Below are positions 27,801 to 33,856 of a stretch of 64,000 bases of DNA, in pieces. Within the stretch, counting starts at the first letter, position 1. Each line of letters starts with the position of its first letter. The notes below the pieces were generated by a model. It saw only the letters and a list, made by a program, of their open reading frames with translations. It did no database searches and was not told the DNA's origin. The translations under genes were made by a program, and so were the position numbers. This DNA is from Aphrocallistes beatrix (lineage: Eukaryota > Porifera > Hexactinellida > Sceptrulophora > Aphrocallistidae), in the NCBI GenBank assembly GCA_963281255.1, contig OY725500.1, positions 496,001 through 560,000 on the forward strand, given 5' to 3'.

Positions 27801-28512
27801 ATATTTTATTAGTTATGCCAAGGACGAAATTTTATTCTGCAAGACTATGCTTGTCTTTATAAAATCAGAAATTATTCTTTAATTAATGCGACTAATTTTG
27901 TCCTTATAAACTCAGAGAATAATTACATTGTTACATTAATTCATTTAGCGAAAATTCCTTAAAGTTAGTCTACTCCCGCCGTGACGTGATAACCTTCGGG
28001 GTGGCTGGAATTTATTCCACAGCTCATGACAATAATATAGTGATTACATTGAGTAACTTATACTTATGCCCGATGTTTAACAAATATAAAATAAACTGTA
28101 AAAAATTAAAGAGAATTTGAGACTTGGAAGTTTTACATTGTCTACCTTTCTCATATGATCGTGACTCCTCCCTCTACCCCTCCAAATATCCCTGAGGGTC
28201 ATTTCAAAAATCGTGGCGGTGGAGGAACTAAGATTATTTCAATACATTTCCGTCAATGATTATTCGACTAACATGTCATTACTGTGATTGGACAGAGATG
28301 AATTGAGGAATGTCCAAAGTTGGACAGAACGAATTTTGGCCCGTCGAACTAAACAATGGAATTTTAGGATTCCCACACCTAAATTTAGAACTATACGTTC
28401 GAGACGGAGGCAAATCTCAAAGTGTGACCATAACTTACCCACCCGTCCTTAGGAGAGAAGCAGCGAGATCGTGGTACTGCTCCAGACAGACTCTACTCCT
28501 GTAATTCTTCAT
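6894..28512 (-). CDS. Ankyrin-repeat MAP3K (MAP3K19/YSK4-like), 33 exons
   Basis: Exons: 28512-28439, 27727-27688, 26699-26640, 26550-26473, 25886-25781, 24935-24850, 24717-24627, 24567-24501, 23906-23782, 19521-19382, 17441-17366, 17276-17223, 17098-16883, 16545-16363, 16161-16118, 16045-15973, 15903-15840, 15456-15092, 14792-14672, 14084-13893, 12868-12695, 12297-11983, 11540-11240, 10729-10496, 10104-9901, 9576-9487, 9371-9220, 9079-8987, 8882-8783, 8257-8148, 7967-7920, 7547-7425, 6951-6894. All introns are GT-AG, all phases close, and the total is 4257 nt (1418 aa). Residues about 38-332 are ankyrin repeats ([35 protein letters not shown]). About 333-1140 is a Ser/Pro-rich linker. About 1145-1416 is a STE11-family kinase: GIGAYGT loop, AVK Lys 1177, HRDVKGDN 1272-1279, DFG 1292-1294, APE near 1327-1329, ending [18 protein letters not shown]. 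All catalytic residues are present. Family role: MAP3K phosphorylating MAP2Ks. The ankyrin repeats probably bind partners (inference). Two introns hold three antisense genes. Confidence 0.85.
7117..7278. mobile_element. pogo-type MITE (CGACTCCGCTTAATAGGG family)
   Basis: Inverted ends AGTCGACTCCGCTTAATAGG and its complement ending GTCGACTGTA. The same element recurs at 12445, 14849, 16190, 23568 and 49705. It lies in the last intron of the ankyrin-kinase gene and has no coding capacity. Confidence 0.75.
8032..8125. mobile_element. Short palindromic MITE
   Basis: About 95 bp with inverted ends CTTAACTCCCGTCATAACG and CGTTATGACGGGAGTTAG, in an intron of the ankyrin-kinase gene. TA-rich borders suggest a Tc1/pogo-type element. 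Confidence 0.55.
8570..8715. mobile_element. hAT-like MITE, eroded
   Basis: The ends read CAGCCCTGG...GCATTTGTCAGAATC and GATTCTGACAAATGC...CCCTG, with further internal TCAGAAT repeats. The target-site duplication is no longer perfect. It is intronic in the ankyrin-kinase gene. Confidence 0.4.
11750..11913. mobile_element. MITE of the CATACTTGCCAACT family
   Basis: It starts TACTTGCCAACTTTCCCG, carries repeated TGTCCCGC boxes, and ends in a degraded ATCATGCATGTA. Relatives lie at 17492, 31464, 31862 and 38850. Confidence 0.6.
12445..12634. mobile_element. pogo-type MITE (CGACTCCGCTTAATAGGG family)
   Basis: Full-length copy of about 190 bp, TAGTCGACTCCGCTTAATAG to GCGGAGTCGACTGTA, in an intron of the ankyrin-kinase gene. 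Confidence 0.75.
13239..13713. mobile_element. Tc1/mariner-type MITE
   Basis: The ends are TACACTGCCTGTACAAAAGT and, as inverted counterpart, ACTTTTGTCAAAGGAGTGTA. They follow the Tc1 pattern (TACA...TGTA with AAAAGTATTC just inside). The 475 bp body shows no transposase reading frame. Confidence 0.65.
14273..14465. mobile_element. pogo-type MITE (CAGTGGAGTCTCGG family)
   Basis: Inverted ends TACAGTGGAGTCTCGGAATA and GTCCGTTTTGGGAGACTCCA (then CTGTA), about 193 bp, intronic. The open frames across it are repeat shadows. Confidence 0.7.
14849..15033. mobile_element. pogo-type MITE (CGACTCCGCTTAATAGGG family)
   Basis: A mildly diverged copy, with TACATTCAACTCCGCTTAAT at the left and AGAGTCGACTCTATA at the right, inside an intron of the ankyrin-kinase gene. 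Confidence 0.65.
15636..15725. repeat. GC-rich palindromic repeat (GGGCATGCCTAATTTCC)
   Basis: Contains GGGCATGCCTCATTTCCGGG and, inverted, GGAAATTAGGCATGCCCG, with an internal repeat of GCCTAATTTCCGGGACGGGA. The hairpin at 28750 has similar arms, suggesting a small MITE family. Confidence 0.5.
16190..16347. mobile_element. pogo-type MITE (CGACTCCGCTTAATAGGG family)
   Basis: CAGTCGACTCCGCTTAATAG to GCGGAGTCGACTGTA. It occupies most of the intron between the ankyrin-kinase exons at 16363 and 16161. Confidence 0.75.
16583..16856. repeat. (GGAT)n tetranucleotide microsatellite
   Basis: About 270 bp of nearly uninterrupted GGAT units inside the intron between ankyrin-kinase exons 17098-16883 and 16545-16363. 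Because four is not a multiple of three, it stays open in several frames on both strands; none is a gene. Confidence 0.95.
17492..17667. mobile_element. MITE of the CATACTTGCCAACT family
   Basis: ACTTGCCAACTGTCCCATTG to GCTCAAGTTGGCATGTA, with internal TGTCCCGC boxes. It sits directly 3' of the intronic TSSK promoter region. Confidence 0.65.
17891..17978 (+). promoter_or_regulatory. CCAAT/TATA core promoter of the nested TSSK gene
   Basis: Two CCAAT boxes (17891-17895 and 17930-17934) precede a consensus TATA box (TATAAAAG, 17971-17978). The TATA box lies 50 bases upstream of the TSSK ATG, so transcription should begin near 18000. This is an independent promoter inside an intron of an antisense gene. 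Confidence 0.75.
18028..19311 (+). CDS. TSSK-family serine/threonine kinase, intronless, nested
   Basis: 427 aa. The kinase domain spans about 32-285: glycine loop GTGAYAKV (40-47), Lys62, alpha-C Glu81, HRDLKCEN (154-161), DFG (174-176) and APE (197-199). All catalytic residues are present. The [20 protein letters not shown] block and the LKCENLL loop are characteristic of testis-specific serine kinases (CAMK group), which act in sperm differentiation in other animals. The basic, Lys/Ser-rich tail (about 290-427) is longer than in most TSSKs and has no recognised domain. The gene has no introns and lies antisense in the intron between ankyrin-kinase exons 19521-19382 and 17441-17366. That, with its own CCAAT/TATA promoter, suggests an old retrocopy, though TSSKs are often intronless. 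No AATAAA is seen before 19382, so the 3' UTR may overlap the host exon in antisense. Confidence 0.9.
   Translation: MSTEVCKATASPNPRPKEIIIMKEVKPITFYGFVLNKTIGTGAYAKVKEGHSIKEDSRVAVKIIDREKAGEDVIEKFTKREIDIMRSLDHPNIVATHEVVMNDKFIFIVMDLAESGDLLDFVIARQYLDEDMAQHFFQDLISGMQYIHRNGFAHRDLKCENLLIDKNYNLKISDFGFSTQLTHRRCETYCGSLAYAAPEVIDGKPYIATFSDIWSMGVVLYAMVIGKLPFTETELTAKKGTDRILNLNFPRMLTDNCVDILYSILDSSPAQRIQLNKMQEHKWMIRKKSSDVIREELRSESEESNLIAASSNDSYKTAINCQTESNSKIQTTNTNNSKNTDTQEVKIRTGKRVPKKIVSRNATPEPRNCKTPELRTGGIKRKPSKQKDIPSNKKNDFDTQGQPGKVNTLTDKMLDNLNKLKHRNKSI
20156..20162 (+). promoter_or_regulatory. TATA box of the nested single-RING gene
   Basis: GAGTATAAAA in the same context as the TATA boxes of the other two nested genes (17971 and 22185), 63 bases upstream of the ATG. 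Confidence 0.6.
20225..20623 (+). CDS. Small RING-HC protein with C-terminal hydrophobic segment, nested
   Basis: 132 aa, intronless. The C3HC4 RING is complete: C15, C18, C31, H33, C36, C39, C52, C55, with the CPVCK C-terminal pair. By family this predicts an E3 ubiquitin ligase. Residues about 107-130 are hydrophobic ([20 protein letters not shown]) and could anchor the protein in a membrane; the arginine-rich stretch before it fits a cytosolic flank. The first residues (MADF) and RING spacing match the second finger of the neighbouring gene at 22303, so the two are probably paralogues. A TATA box lies at 20156 and AATAAA near 20637. It is antisense inside the 4.3 kb intron between ankyrin-kinase exons 23906-23782 and 19521-19382. 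Substrate unknown. Confidence 0.8.
   Translation: MADFVTTESTLENQCMICLCDMSRVKGVVDCMHKFCFECIRRWRGDRETQLCPVCKTPFSEILRIDEYKNAKIDPPVIRDQYEEIVLQQLLLQRRREARREVNEVRMINIIMMLGRCCVMSLVILLKAFFRR
20709..21054. mobile_element. pogo-type MITE (CAGTCGAACCTGCTATAACGG family)
   Basis: The left end is CAGTCGAACCTGCTATAACG and the right end, inverted, GCCGTTATATACAGGTTTCA (then CTGTA), with repeated AACGGCCA boxes inside. A smaller relative lies at 52912. Confidence 0.7.
21414..21577. mobile_element. hAT MITE with perfect 8-bp target duplication
   Basis: 164 bp. The ends CAGCGGTTTTCAACC and GGTTGGGAACCACTG match the widespread hAT terminal consensus. It is flanked on both sides by ACCTATTA (21406-21413 and 21578-21585). 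Confidence 0.9.
22185..22192 (+). promoter_or_regulatory. TATA box of the nested double-RING gene
   Basis: GAGTATAAAAG, matching the box before TSSK. It lies within the reading frame that could extend the double-RING protein upstream to an ATG at 22180. That makes the internal ATG at 22303 the likely true start. Confidence 0.6.
22303..23046 (+). CDS. Tandem-RING protein with 3CxxC-type zinc finger, nested
   Basis: 247 aa, intronless. Two complete RING fingers: C9, C12, C25, H27, C30, C33, C44, C47 and C64, C67, C80, H82, C85, C88, C99, C102. A proline-rich linker follows (about 112-150). The C-terminal half has further Cys pairs (about 162/164, 181/184, 213/216, 223) with [15 protein letters not shown] and [16 protein letters not shown], typical of 3CxxC-type zinc fingers such as those of ZAR1- and RTP-like proteins. 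RING predicts ubiquitin-ligase activity; the 3CxxC module may bind RNA or protein in relatives, so the combination is suggestive only. The start at 22303 is chosen because the TATA box lies at 22185 and the paralogue at 20225 also begins MADF. AATAAA lies near 23263. It is antisense in the same intron as the single-RING gene. Confidence 0.8.
   Translation: MADFLNGTCFICFKSMSSNKTYINCGHAFCDNCIKLRAASLKTCPRCMKKFDQMSSTKPDEETCVICQETPEGRKGFLQCMHSFCLGCIQEWMKHSRKCPICKTTSTTILPVKPTNPPARKPPNDFLSFLQPRRSPSPTLLSEIPLEVGVVPSKRMFGHFRCVCGKYWKSGHSFEGVKQDCGRCARAVLPYQLDPLQFTGFGIGKGPHLTDLCGMCKKLGRDCSKMPSYSQEPDVDLLLPLFNDFNF
23568..23734. mobile_element. pogo-type MITE (CGACTCCGCTTAATAGGG family)
   Basis: TACAGTCGACTCCGCTTAAT to GCGGAGTTGACTGTA, flanked by TA, just upstream (host sense: downstream) of the ankyrin exon at 23782. 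Confidence 0.75.
24147..24403. repeat. 42-bp minisatellite, about six copies
   Basis: The unit contains CTCCTAACGTTTCCGACATA and TGCCTACTTTCACACTG. The copies are nearly identical, so the array is recent or kept homogeneous. It lies in an intron of the ankyrin-kinase gene, inside a segment (about 24015-24480) bounded by GCGACCATTTTCC-like inverted motifs that may be a transposon. Because 42 is a multiple of three, a frame encoding a 14-residue repeat stays open on the - strand; there is no other sign that it is translated. Confidence 0.85.
24937..25072. repeat. 46-bp tandem triplication
   Basis: Three almost identical units beginning GTCTACAATGTTAAACACCC, immediately upstream of the acceptor of ankyrin-kinase exon 24935-24850. 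The acceptor TACAATG/CTCTCTAC context is contained in the unit, so the repeat probably arose by slippage at the intron end. Confidence 0.85.
25073..25221. mobile_element. hAT-like MITE (CAGTGTTTCCC ends)
   Basis: 149 bp with ends CAGTGTTTCCC and GGGAAACACTG, a common hAT terminus, and GCGCGTTAAGCGCG inside. The flanking octamers agree only partly (AATATAGT versus GTCATAGT), so the insertion looks old. Confidence 0.6.
25241..25359. mobile_element. pogo/Tc1-type MITE (GATGCCGGTTATAAGAAC)
   Basis: TATAGTGGATGTCGGTTATA at the left and CTTATAACCGGCATCTACTG at the right, with a third internal copy of the motif. TA borders. Confidence 0.6.
25568..25739. mobile_element. pogo-type MITE (CAGTGGAATTCGCTTATTAGCAA family)
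   Basis: Ends TACAGTGGAATTCGCTTATT and, inverted, AATAAGCGATTCCGATTCCA. A sister copy is at 39631. Confidence 0.65.
25943..26084. mobile_element. pogo-type MITE (CTCCGCTTAATCGGGAC family)
   Basis: TACAGTAAACTCCGCTTAAT to GATTAAGCAGAGTCACCTGT(A), 142 bp, intronic. Confidence 0.7.
26158..26447. mobile_element. pogo/Tc1-type MITE (ATCCTCGCTAATCCG)
   Basis: TACATCCTCGCTAATCCGAA at the left and TGGATTAGCGAGGTGTA at the right form inverted ends around 290 bp without coding sequence. Confidence 0.6.
26844..27008. mobile_element. pogo-type MITE (CAGTCAGGGTCGCTTA family), right end eroded
   Basis: The left end TACAGTCAGGGTCGTTTAAT is intact and the right end stops at ACAAGCGACATATAG. Full copies are at 31917, 36152 and 52694. 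Confidence 0.65.
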
Positions 28513-28749
28513 TCCAATCTCTCCTGAATAGACAAAATACACAAATGCAATCCCAAACTACGGCAATTCATCAGCTACCTACTTGTATAGATATCTCACA
28601 TATCATATCACAATGCTATATAAAGCATACTATACAATTCTGTTGATAGTTCACACCAACAAATTTATTGTTGAGAATAGACTATGGATTAAAGACTAAC
28701 TCAATTCTATTATGATTATATAACGAATTGAGTCTAGTCGGAACTTTAA

Positions 28750-28806
28750 AAGGACACACCTAATTTACGGAAATGAACTGAACCATTCCATAAATTAGGT
28801 ATGTCC
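28750..28806. repeat. Near-perfect 21-bp-armed palindrome
   Basis: GGACACACCTAATTTACGGA pairs with TTCCATAAATTAGGTATGTC across a short loop. Similarity to the arms of the repeat at 15636 favours a MITE remnant over an RNA gene. Confidence 0.5.
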
Positions 28807-29112
28807 CTCAAAAATTCAAATTTCTCGTTTTGATTTGCAGGTGTCTACAGTAGGGTACCGGTCCGGTGGAAATACTGAGTACAGGTAGAAGTGCGTTTTG
28901 GGTCCCTCTCGGTCCTAAATCACTAATATTTTGTGGGCATGGGGGTCTGAGATCACAGTGATCTAGGAGCATCAACTCTAAAGGGCCTATTGATTCTAGT
29001 TCGGGATCCAAGGGCACAAAAATGCGCTTACACTTGTACCGATACTCCAGAGTATATTGTGTGTAGTAAAGTGGGGCAACCTCTCCCCGACAAAGTCTAA
29101 AAATATTAAATA

Positions 29113-29408
29113 CAGGCCTCTCAACCAGGGGCGGTCACTGGAATTTTCCAAACCGGAGCAAGGCGGGGCCAAAGAAAAAGAATCCGGGGCCCTTCCTATG
29201 ATTTTGGCTTAGGTTGTCGAATAAAATCTGGGTCCGCAGAATCAAACTCGGGGCAAATGCCCCGGATGCCACCCCCTGCTCCCAACTCTCACGATCTCAT
29301 CGTGTTTCTCACGATTTAGAACCAATGTTCGTAATAGTATTTCCCATATCTCACGGTTTGTCACTTGCCATCACATGATTAAGTTAAATTACAGGTTGAG
29401 AGGCCTGT
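29113..29408. mobile_element. hAT-like element with a second element inside its terminal repeat
   Basis: The ends CAGGCCTCTCAACC and GGTTGAGAGGCCTG are a perfect 14-bp inverted pair, and internal TCTCACGAT motifs recall a common animal hAT family. The left terminal repeat is interrupted at 29126 by another hAT MITE. Confidence 0.7.
29126..29278. mobile_element. hAT MITE inserted in another hAT element
   Basis: 153 bp, CAGGGGCGG... to ...CCACCCCCTG. The flanking octamers are CTCTCAAC (29118-29125) and CTCCCAAC (29279-29286), seven of eight matching, so the insertion postdates the host element. Confidence 0.7.
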
Positions 29409-29862
29409 AAATACATAGGATAGGCGCATGGAATAATCAGAGGGATGTTTTAGGCGTAAACCATAAAAAATCTGACTGTGAACCCTTACCTCTGAGGAGA
29501 GAAGAGTAAGTGCAGGCTGGGTAGGTTACAATATGCGAGCATATAACGCCGCAGGTTTGAAAGTGTTTTAATTAAGTCCTCACATTATTATTGGGAATGC
29601 ACTAATCTCGGTGATTCGATGAATGGAACGAGGCAATGATTAATTTGCTTCTGAGGGGACGCACAATAAGACTATCGCCCACTTAGGGGGTGATTATAAA
29701 AATAATTCCCTGTCACCTGGTCCGGACCAGTTGAAATTAAATACCCTATGTGTATTTATGAAATTTGAAAACAGAAAAAGTTTATTCATTGTTCCTGCAT
29801 TACAAATTACAAATCAATAAGTATCAAACAACAGAATTGAACACAACACGCTTATTATCTAA

Positions 29863-30489
29863 CTAATGGGTAACTGGGATGCCCCCTTTCGTTGTAAAGC
29901 ACATTCCGCTCTTAGATCTCTTTCCACTCCTGATGTCGTATACGTCACACTCCATATAAGGAGGTACGTACAGATGTAATGTTACTGCACCTTCACTATG
30001 GTTTGGATTCTCCATGGCATGGATACCAATCGAATCGTGCATATACGTCACTTCATCTCTTTTCAACTCCGTTTCAGATAGAATTTTGAGTTTTTCCCTT
30101 TCATTATCATTAGTTGGTAGTGCAAAGATAGTCTCGAGCATTTCTCCGGACAGAATTTTGACGAAACAGTTCGAGTTTGGGTGACTATGTACAGGACTAA
30201 CCTGAGATTCTCCCCAGCAGAGAATCAGCAAATTATACTTCCCATTTCCCTGATCGACTAGATTCCGTGTGTACTTGTGGGGATCCCAGGTAGTATACTT
30301 TTTCCAATCACTGTCAGTAGATTTGTAATTGCCTAATAAGGTTTTTATTCTATCAATATTGATGGTATCTGATTTCTCAAATTCATCTTGAATTAGAGAA
30401 ACCAAGATAGAAAACTCAGTATTGTCACTCGTGTCATGAGTAATGAAATCAGACTTAGAACACATTACGCGAGTATATTTTGATCCCAA
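29863..30489 (-). CDS. Cysteine dioxygenase paralogue 1, intronless
   Basis: 208 aa, cupin-fold Fe(II) enzyme that oxidises L-cysteine to cysteine sulfinate in the cytosol, feeding taurine and sulfate formation. The hallmarks are visible: substrate Arg75 in KYTRNLVDQGNGKYNL, iron ligands His101 and His103 in VSPVHSHPNSNC, the Cys108 and Tyr174 that form the thioether cofactor in vertebrate CDO1, and the third ligand His157 in SIGIHAMEN. Length and motif order match CDO1 (about 200 aa). The start at 30489 gives a typical N-terminus. The - strand AATAAA near 29785 could serve as poly(A) signal. The absence of introns, against the spliced paralogue 2.2 kb away, suggests a retrocopy or intron loss; all key residues are kept, so it is likely active. 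Confidence 0.92.
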   Translation of the reverse strand: MGSKYTRVMCSKSDFITHDTSDNTEFSILVSLIQDEFEKSDTINIDRIKTLLGNYKSTDSDWKKYTTWDPHKYTRNLVDQGNGKYNLLILCWGESQVSPVHSHPNSNCFVKILSGEMLETIFALPTNDNEREKLKILSETELKRDEVTYMHDSIGIHAMENPNHSEGAVTLHLYVPPYMECDVYDIRSGKRSKSGMCFTTKGGIPVTH

Positions 30490-30934
30490 CTCCCAACGTT
30501 AATTAAAAAGTACATAATATTTTCTAATTTATACTCTCCCTACTTGTAACTTAAAACCGAGTCAAATGATTGGCTGTGACCTAGCAGGAGTATCGAACTC
30601 TGATCTAGCCATTACAATGGCGCAGTACTTAGGTGTGAAAAAAGTTTTAATAGGCAACTGAATATAGTTACTTCAATTATATATACAGTATGATGTTAGA
30701 GTTATTAATATCATATTAGGGTCATGTTACGATGGAAAGTATCACTCTTACGCAATATTTTCAGTTAATTAATTTATCAAATTCAAGTTAAATTTATTGG
30801 CACAGATCATTTAGTCTGGGGGAAATTTTTTCTAAAGAAAAAAATGATCCCCCAGACCAATATTCCATTAAAAGATTAGTCTTCCGGACCAATTTTCCCT
30901 GAAAAAAATGGTCCCCGGACCAATCGTGACAGTC

Positions 30935-31380
30935 CTGTTAAACCGGACAACTTTTCAAAAGTGATCCGGCTGGTTAGGCAAAAACCGGACCACTTCTAAA
31001 ACCGTGACGCCGGCGTTGCCGAGGGGAGGAGGTACGGGCTTGGTAGTCGCCCCGGGCGGAACTCTGTGGGGTGCGACATTGGTATCAGACACGATATAAG
31101 ACTTCGCTCCGATCGCAAACGAATTTTACTATTCGTCGGTACCATGGGTTTATCTAGGATTTTTTGGAAGTGATAAAAGTCATTGGAACCCAAACAGAGG
31201 TTTGTCTTGTAATTCCACCATTCCAGGGGTGGTGGCAACCCAGCACGGAAATCGAACCGCACTGCTAGCACCTTGGCTTCTCGGACGATATCATCCTGGC
31301 ACCTATAAGTAGAGCACCTAAATAAACACCTGGTCGCTACGCCACTGCCTAGAATTAGTATATTATGTTCTGTGTGTGTC
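30935..31380. repeat. Unclassified repeat block, possible SINE
   Basis: The segment starts with repeated AAACCGGACCA-type motifs. On the - strand it contains CAGTGGCGTAGCGACCAGG followed by GCGGTTCGATTTCC, which resemble tRNA A- and B-box promoter motifs but lie farther apart than in a tRNA. The rest of 30490-32696 holds only MITEs. I could not find the missing first exon of the cysteine dioxygenase at 32698. Confidence 0.25.
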
Positions 31381-31463
31381 ACTGTCAGAAATTGTCTTAG
31401 GAGAAAAGTTTGCTGGGGAGAACTGAAAAAATTTCCAACCTATAATAGCATCCTATGAAGTGC

Positions 31464-31678
31464 ATACATGCCAACTGAGCTCTGATAAAAGCGGGACGCA
31501 GCGTTGAATTTCGCGGGACATGGCGGGACGCAATGGAACATTATCATGCATAGAATAAAAAAAGCGGGACATAATGGGAAAAATTCATGTAAAAGCGGGA
31601 CACTCGTGAAAATTAGCTGAATAGAAAAGTGAAAAAAGCGGGATGTCCCGCCTAAAACGGGACAGCTAGCAGTATGTA
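31464..31678. mobile_element. MITE of the CATACTTGCCAACT family
   Basis: TACATGCCAACTGAGCTC to GGGACAGCTAGCAGTATGTA, with many internal GCGGGACA boxes. Confidence 0.65.
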
Positions 31679-31861
31679 GCTGTAATGCTAATGCTTAATT
31701 AGTTGCTACGAGGTAGCAGAGGTGCTGATGCTGTCTCCTGCTTTGAGGTTCTACAGCACAAGACCGGCACTTGTGATCCACGAAGTGGACAACTCAGGAT
31801 TCTCTCAGCTCATCCTCAAGCTTAGAGGGATTCTAGGTACCTCAACGTTATAGATATAGCA

Positions 31862-32223
31862 TACATGCCAACTTGAGCCATGATAAAGCGGGACATGGCG
31901 GGATGCAACAGAGAAGTACAGTCAGGGTCGCTTATTGTGAACCACCAGGGGACCGAAAAATCTGTTCATAATAGAGATACTTCATATTAAGCGAACTTGA
32001 TTCAATACAAATCCTATCTAAAATGAAATTGGGACCAAGAGGTTAGTTCATAATAAACGAATGTTCATAATAAGCGCCCCTGACTGTATTATACATAGAA
32101 TCTTAAAAAGCGGGACATAATGGGGAAATTTTATGTGAAAACGGGACACTCGCGAAAATTAGCTCAATAGAAGAGTGAAAAAAGCGGGACATCCTGCCAA
32201 AAAGGGACGGTTGGCAAGTTTGT
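31862..32223. mobile_element. CATACTTGCCAACT-family MITE split by a pogo MITE
   Basis: The left part (TACATGCCAACTTGAGCC) and right part (GGGACGGTTGGCAAGTTTGT) are the two halves of one element; the pogo-type MITE at 31917-32088 separates them. Confidence 0.75.
31917..32088. mobile_element. pogo-type MITE (CAGTCAGGGTCGCTTA family), nested
   Basis: TACAGTCAGGGTCGCTTATT to AATAAGCGCCCCTGACTGTA, 172 bp, inserted into the MITE at 31862-32223. Confidence 0.8.
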
Positions 32224-32697
32224 ATATCTTTGATAAAACTTTTCTGGAAACTAATTTCGTAAAAGTGGTCCAATATTTATTTATATTTTTACAGGTGTTA
32301 CCGTTACGATGTGATATTTTTAAATGCTTTCAGAAATCATAGTTTATTACAGCAATCACTCTAAAACGTAAAACGTATCCTGATCAGTGCGTGAAGTTCA
32401 AGGATATTTTTCGTTAATTAATCAATAACAGTTATAGCAACATCAGGGCGCAGAAATTTAGGAACCATTAGCTAATTGATGAGATTTCTGATGGGTGGGG
32501 CTCATATATAATTTTTTGGGCTTGAACCCCTCTCCCCACGAGTTCAGCACATGATCAACTTAGTAGCAATTTATCCTAAAGACCTCAGGGTAGAGGCAAT
32601 TGAAATTGAATTACATTCAGAGTAATCAATTGCGTATTAGTAAATTCCTCTAAGTAGCTATGAGTAATTCATTACGCATGACTAGCTCTGTTCTCAG

Positions 32698-33215
32698 GTA
32701 GAAGCTACGATGTTGACGAAGTGAAGAATGCAATGAGGAACTACACGGCAGTTCCTGGAGAGTATTCTAGGCACGTACGCTGGAACCCATTGAAGTACAC
32801 ACGTAACCTAATAGACCAGTACAACGGTCTGTACAACTTGATGATAATGTGTTGGGGGCCTGGACATAAAGCGCCCATACACAGCCACCCTGGTGCCAAC
32901 TGTTTCGTCCGCATGTTAGAAGGAAGTATGCAGGAGAACCTCTACACGAAACCAAGAAGGCCTGGGGGTAGGGTAGAGTTGCAACGTCACAGGGACTTAG
33001 TTAGTGGAGATGTGATCTATCTCAGAGATGATGTGTCTATTCACAATATGTCTACGAGGTTGGACCAATCAGCTGTTACTCTACACCTGTACACACCTCC
33101 GTATGATGCTTCTGAGATATTTGATGAGGACACAGGACAGAAACGAGACGCTACTCTCATCTACACAACCAAAGGAGGAGTCACACAGCCTGAGACGGAT
33201 GGAGTAGGGCTGTAA
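32698..33215 (+). CDS. Cysteine dioxygenase paralogue 2, last exon (5' exon not found)
   Basis: The exon opens at a clear acceptor (TGTTCTCAG at 32697) and reads RSYDVDEVKNAM... from within the family alignment, about 35-40 residues after the usual start. At least one upstream exon must exist and was not located. An internal GTG (32721) is in frame but is not a credible start. Conserved: KYTRNLIDQYNGLYNL (substrate Arg), APIHSHPGANCF (two iron His plus the cofactor Cys), VSIHNMS (third His), VTLHLYTPP (cofactor Tyr). The usual final extension TKGGVTQPE is present. Both copies have HSH where mammals have HDH. Function as for the paralogue at 29863. The two genes are arranged head to head, so shared ancestry by local duplication is likely. 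Confidence 0.85.
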
Positions 33216-33694
33216 ATAACTTTCTACATTCTTGTAGTTAAGATTGTTTTGTTTGTTGTATTATGAATCCCCTCTATAATATATAATAAATATATAGTAT
33301 CACTTGTCAGTAGAATTTAAATTACGAGAAAATTAGTTAAACGAATCGCCTTTATATTCAGTTTAAGTGTATGAGATAATCTGTATTTGTTTTCAAAATT
33401 TGTCTGCGTTTATAAAGCGTTTTCAGAGTAAATAATCTTGTCTGCTTTAATGTTCTCAAGCATTTAATTATGAATGCTGTTCCTAGAAAATCTTCTGACA
33501 CACGATAAAAGTAGGAGCAATGAATTATCTAGAATCTTGTAGGAGCGCGAACATTCCGAATACAATATTGGATATAGTGATAGTGATCCATAATAATTTT
33601 ATTGGATTTAGTGATAATTTGACCCAAAATTCCCTGTCCCCGGCACTATCACTATATCCAACATCTACTGTACTTTTAACGCCATACTATCAAT

Positions 33695-33856
33695 CAGGGA
33701 CGCCGAATTTTTCAAAATCTAAGGACAATTTCGGGGTTCCAGGGGGGGGGGGGCTCAGCCCTAAATTGTGTATTGCGTCTATGGGCCATCTTCGAATCCA
33801 GGGAGGGGCTTAGGGGCTCGATCCCCCCAGCCCCCCCCCCGGGTTCGGCGCCTATG
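33695..33856. mobile_element. hAT MITE with perfect 8-bp target duplication
   Basis: 162 bp, CAGGGACGCCGAA... to ...TTCGGCGCCTATG, flanked by CTATCAAT on both sides (33687-33694 and 33857-33864). It contains G- and C-runs. It lies in the otherwise empty 33216-34374 intergenic stretch. Confidence 0.88.

Noticed and set aside
28750-28806. Hairpin considered as a microRNA precursor
   Set aside because: Its arms resemble the repeat at 15636-15725, so a MITE remnant is more likely.
31200-31370. tRNA gene suggested by A- and B-box-like motifs on the - strand
   Set aside because: The boxes are too far apart and no cloverleaf with paired acceptor stem could be drawn; at most a SINE.
30996-31382. 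128-residue - strand open frame
   Set aside because: It lies in an unclassified repeat block and shows no family resemblance.
32721-32723. GTG as start of the second cysteine dioxygenase
   Set aside because: A clear splice acceptor lies at 32697 and the frame continues upstream to it; the family has another 35-40 residues at the N-terminus.
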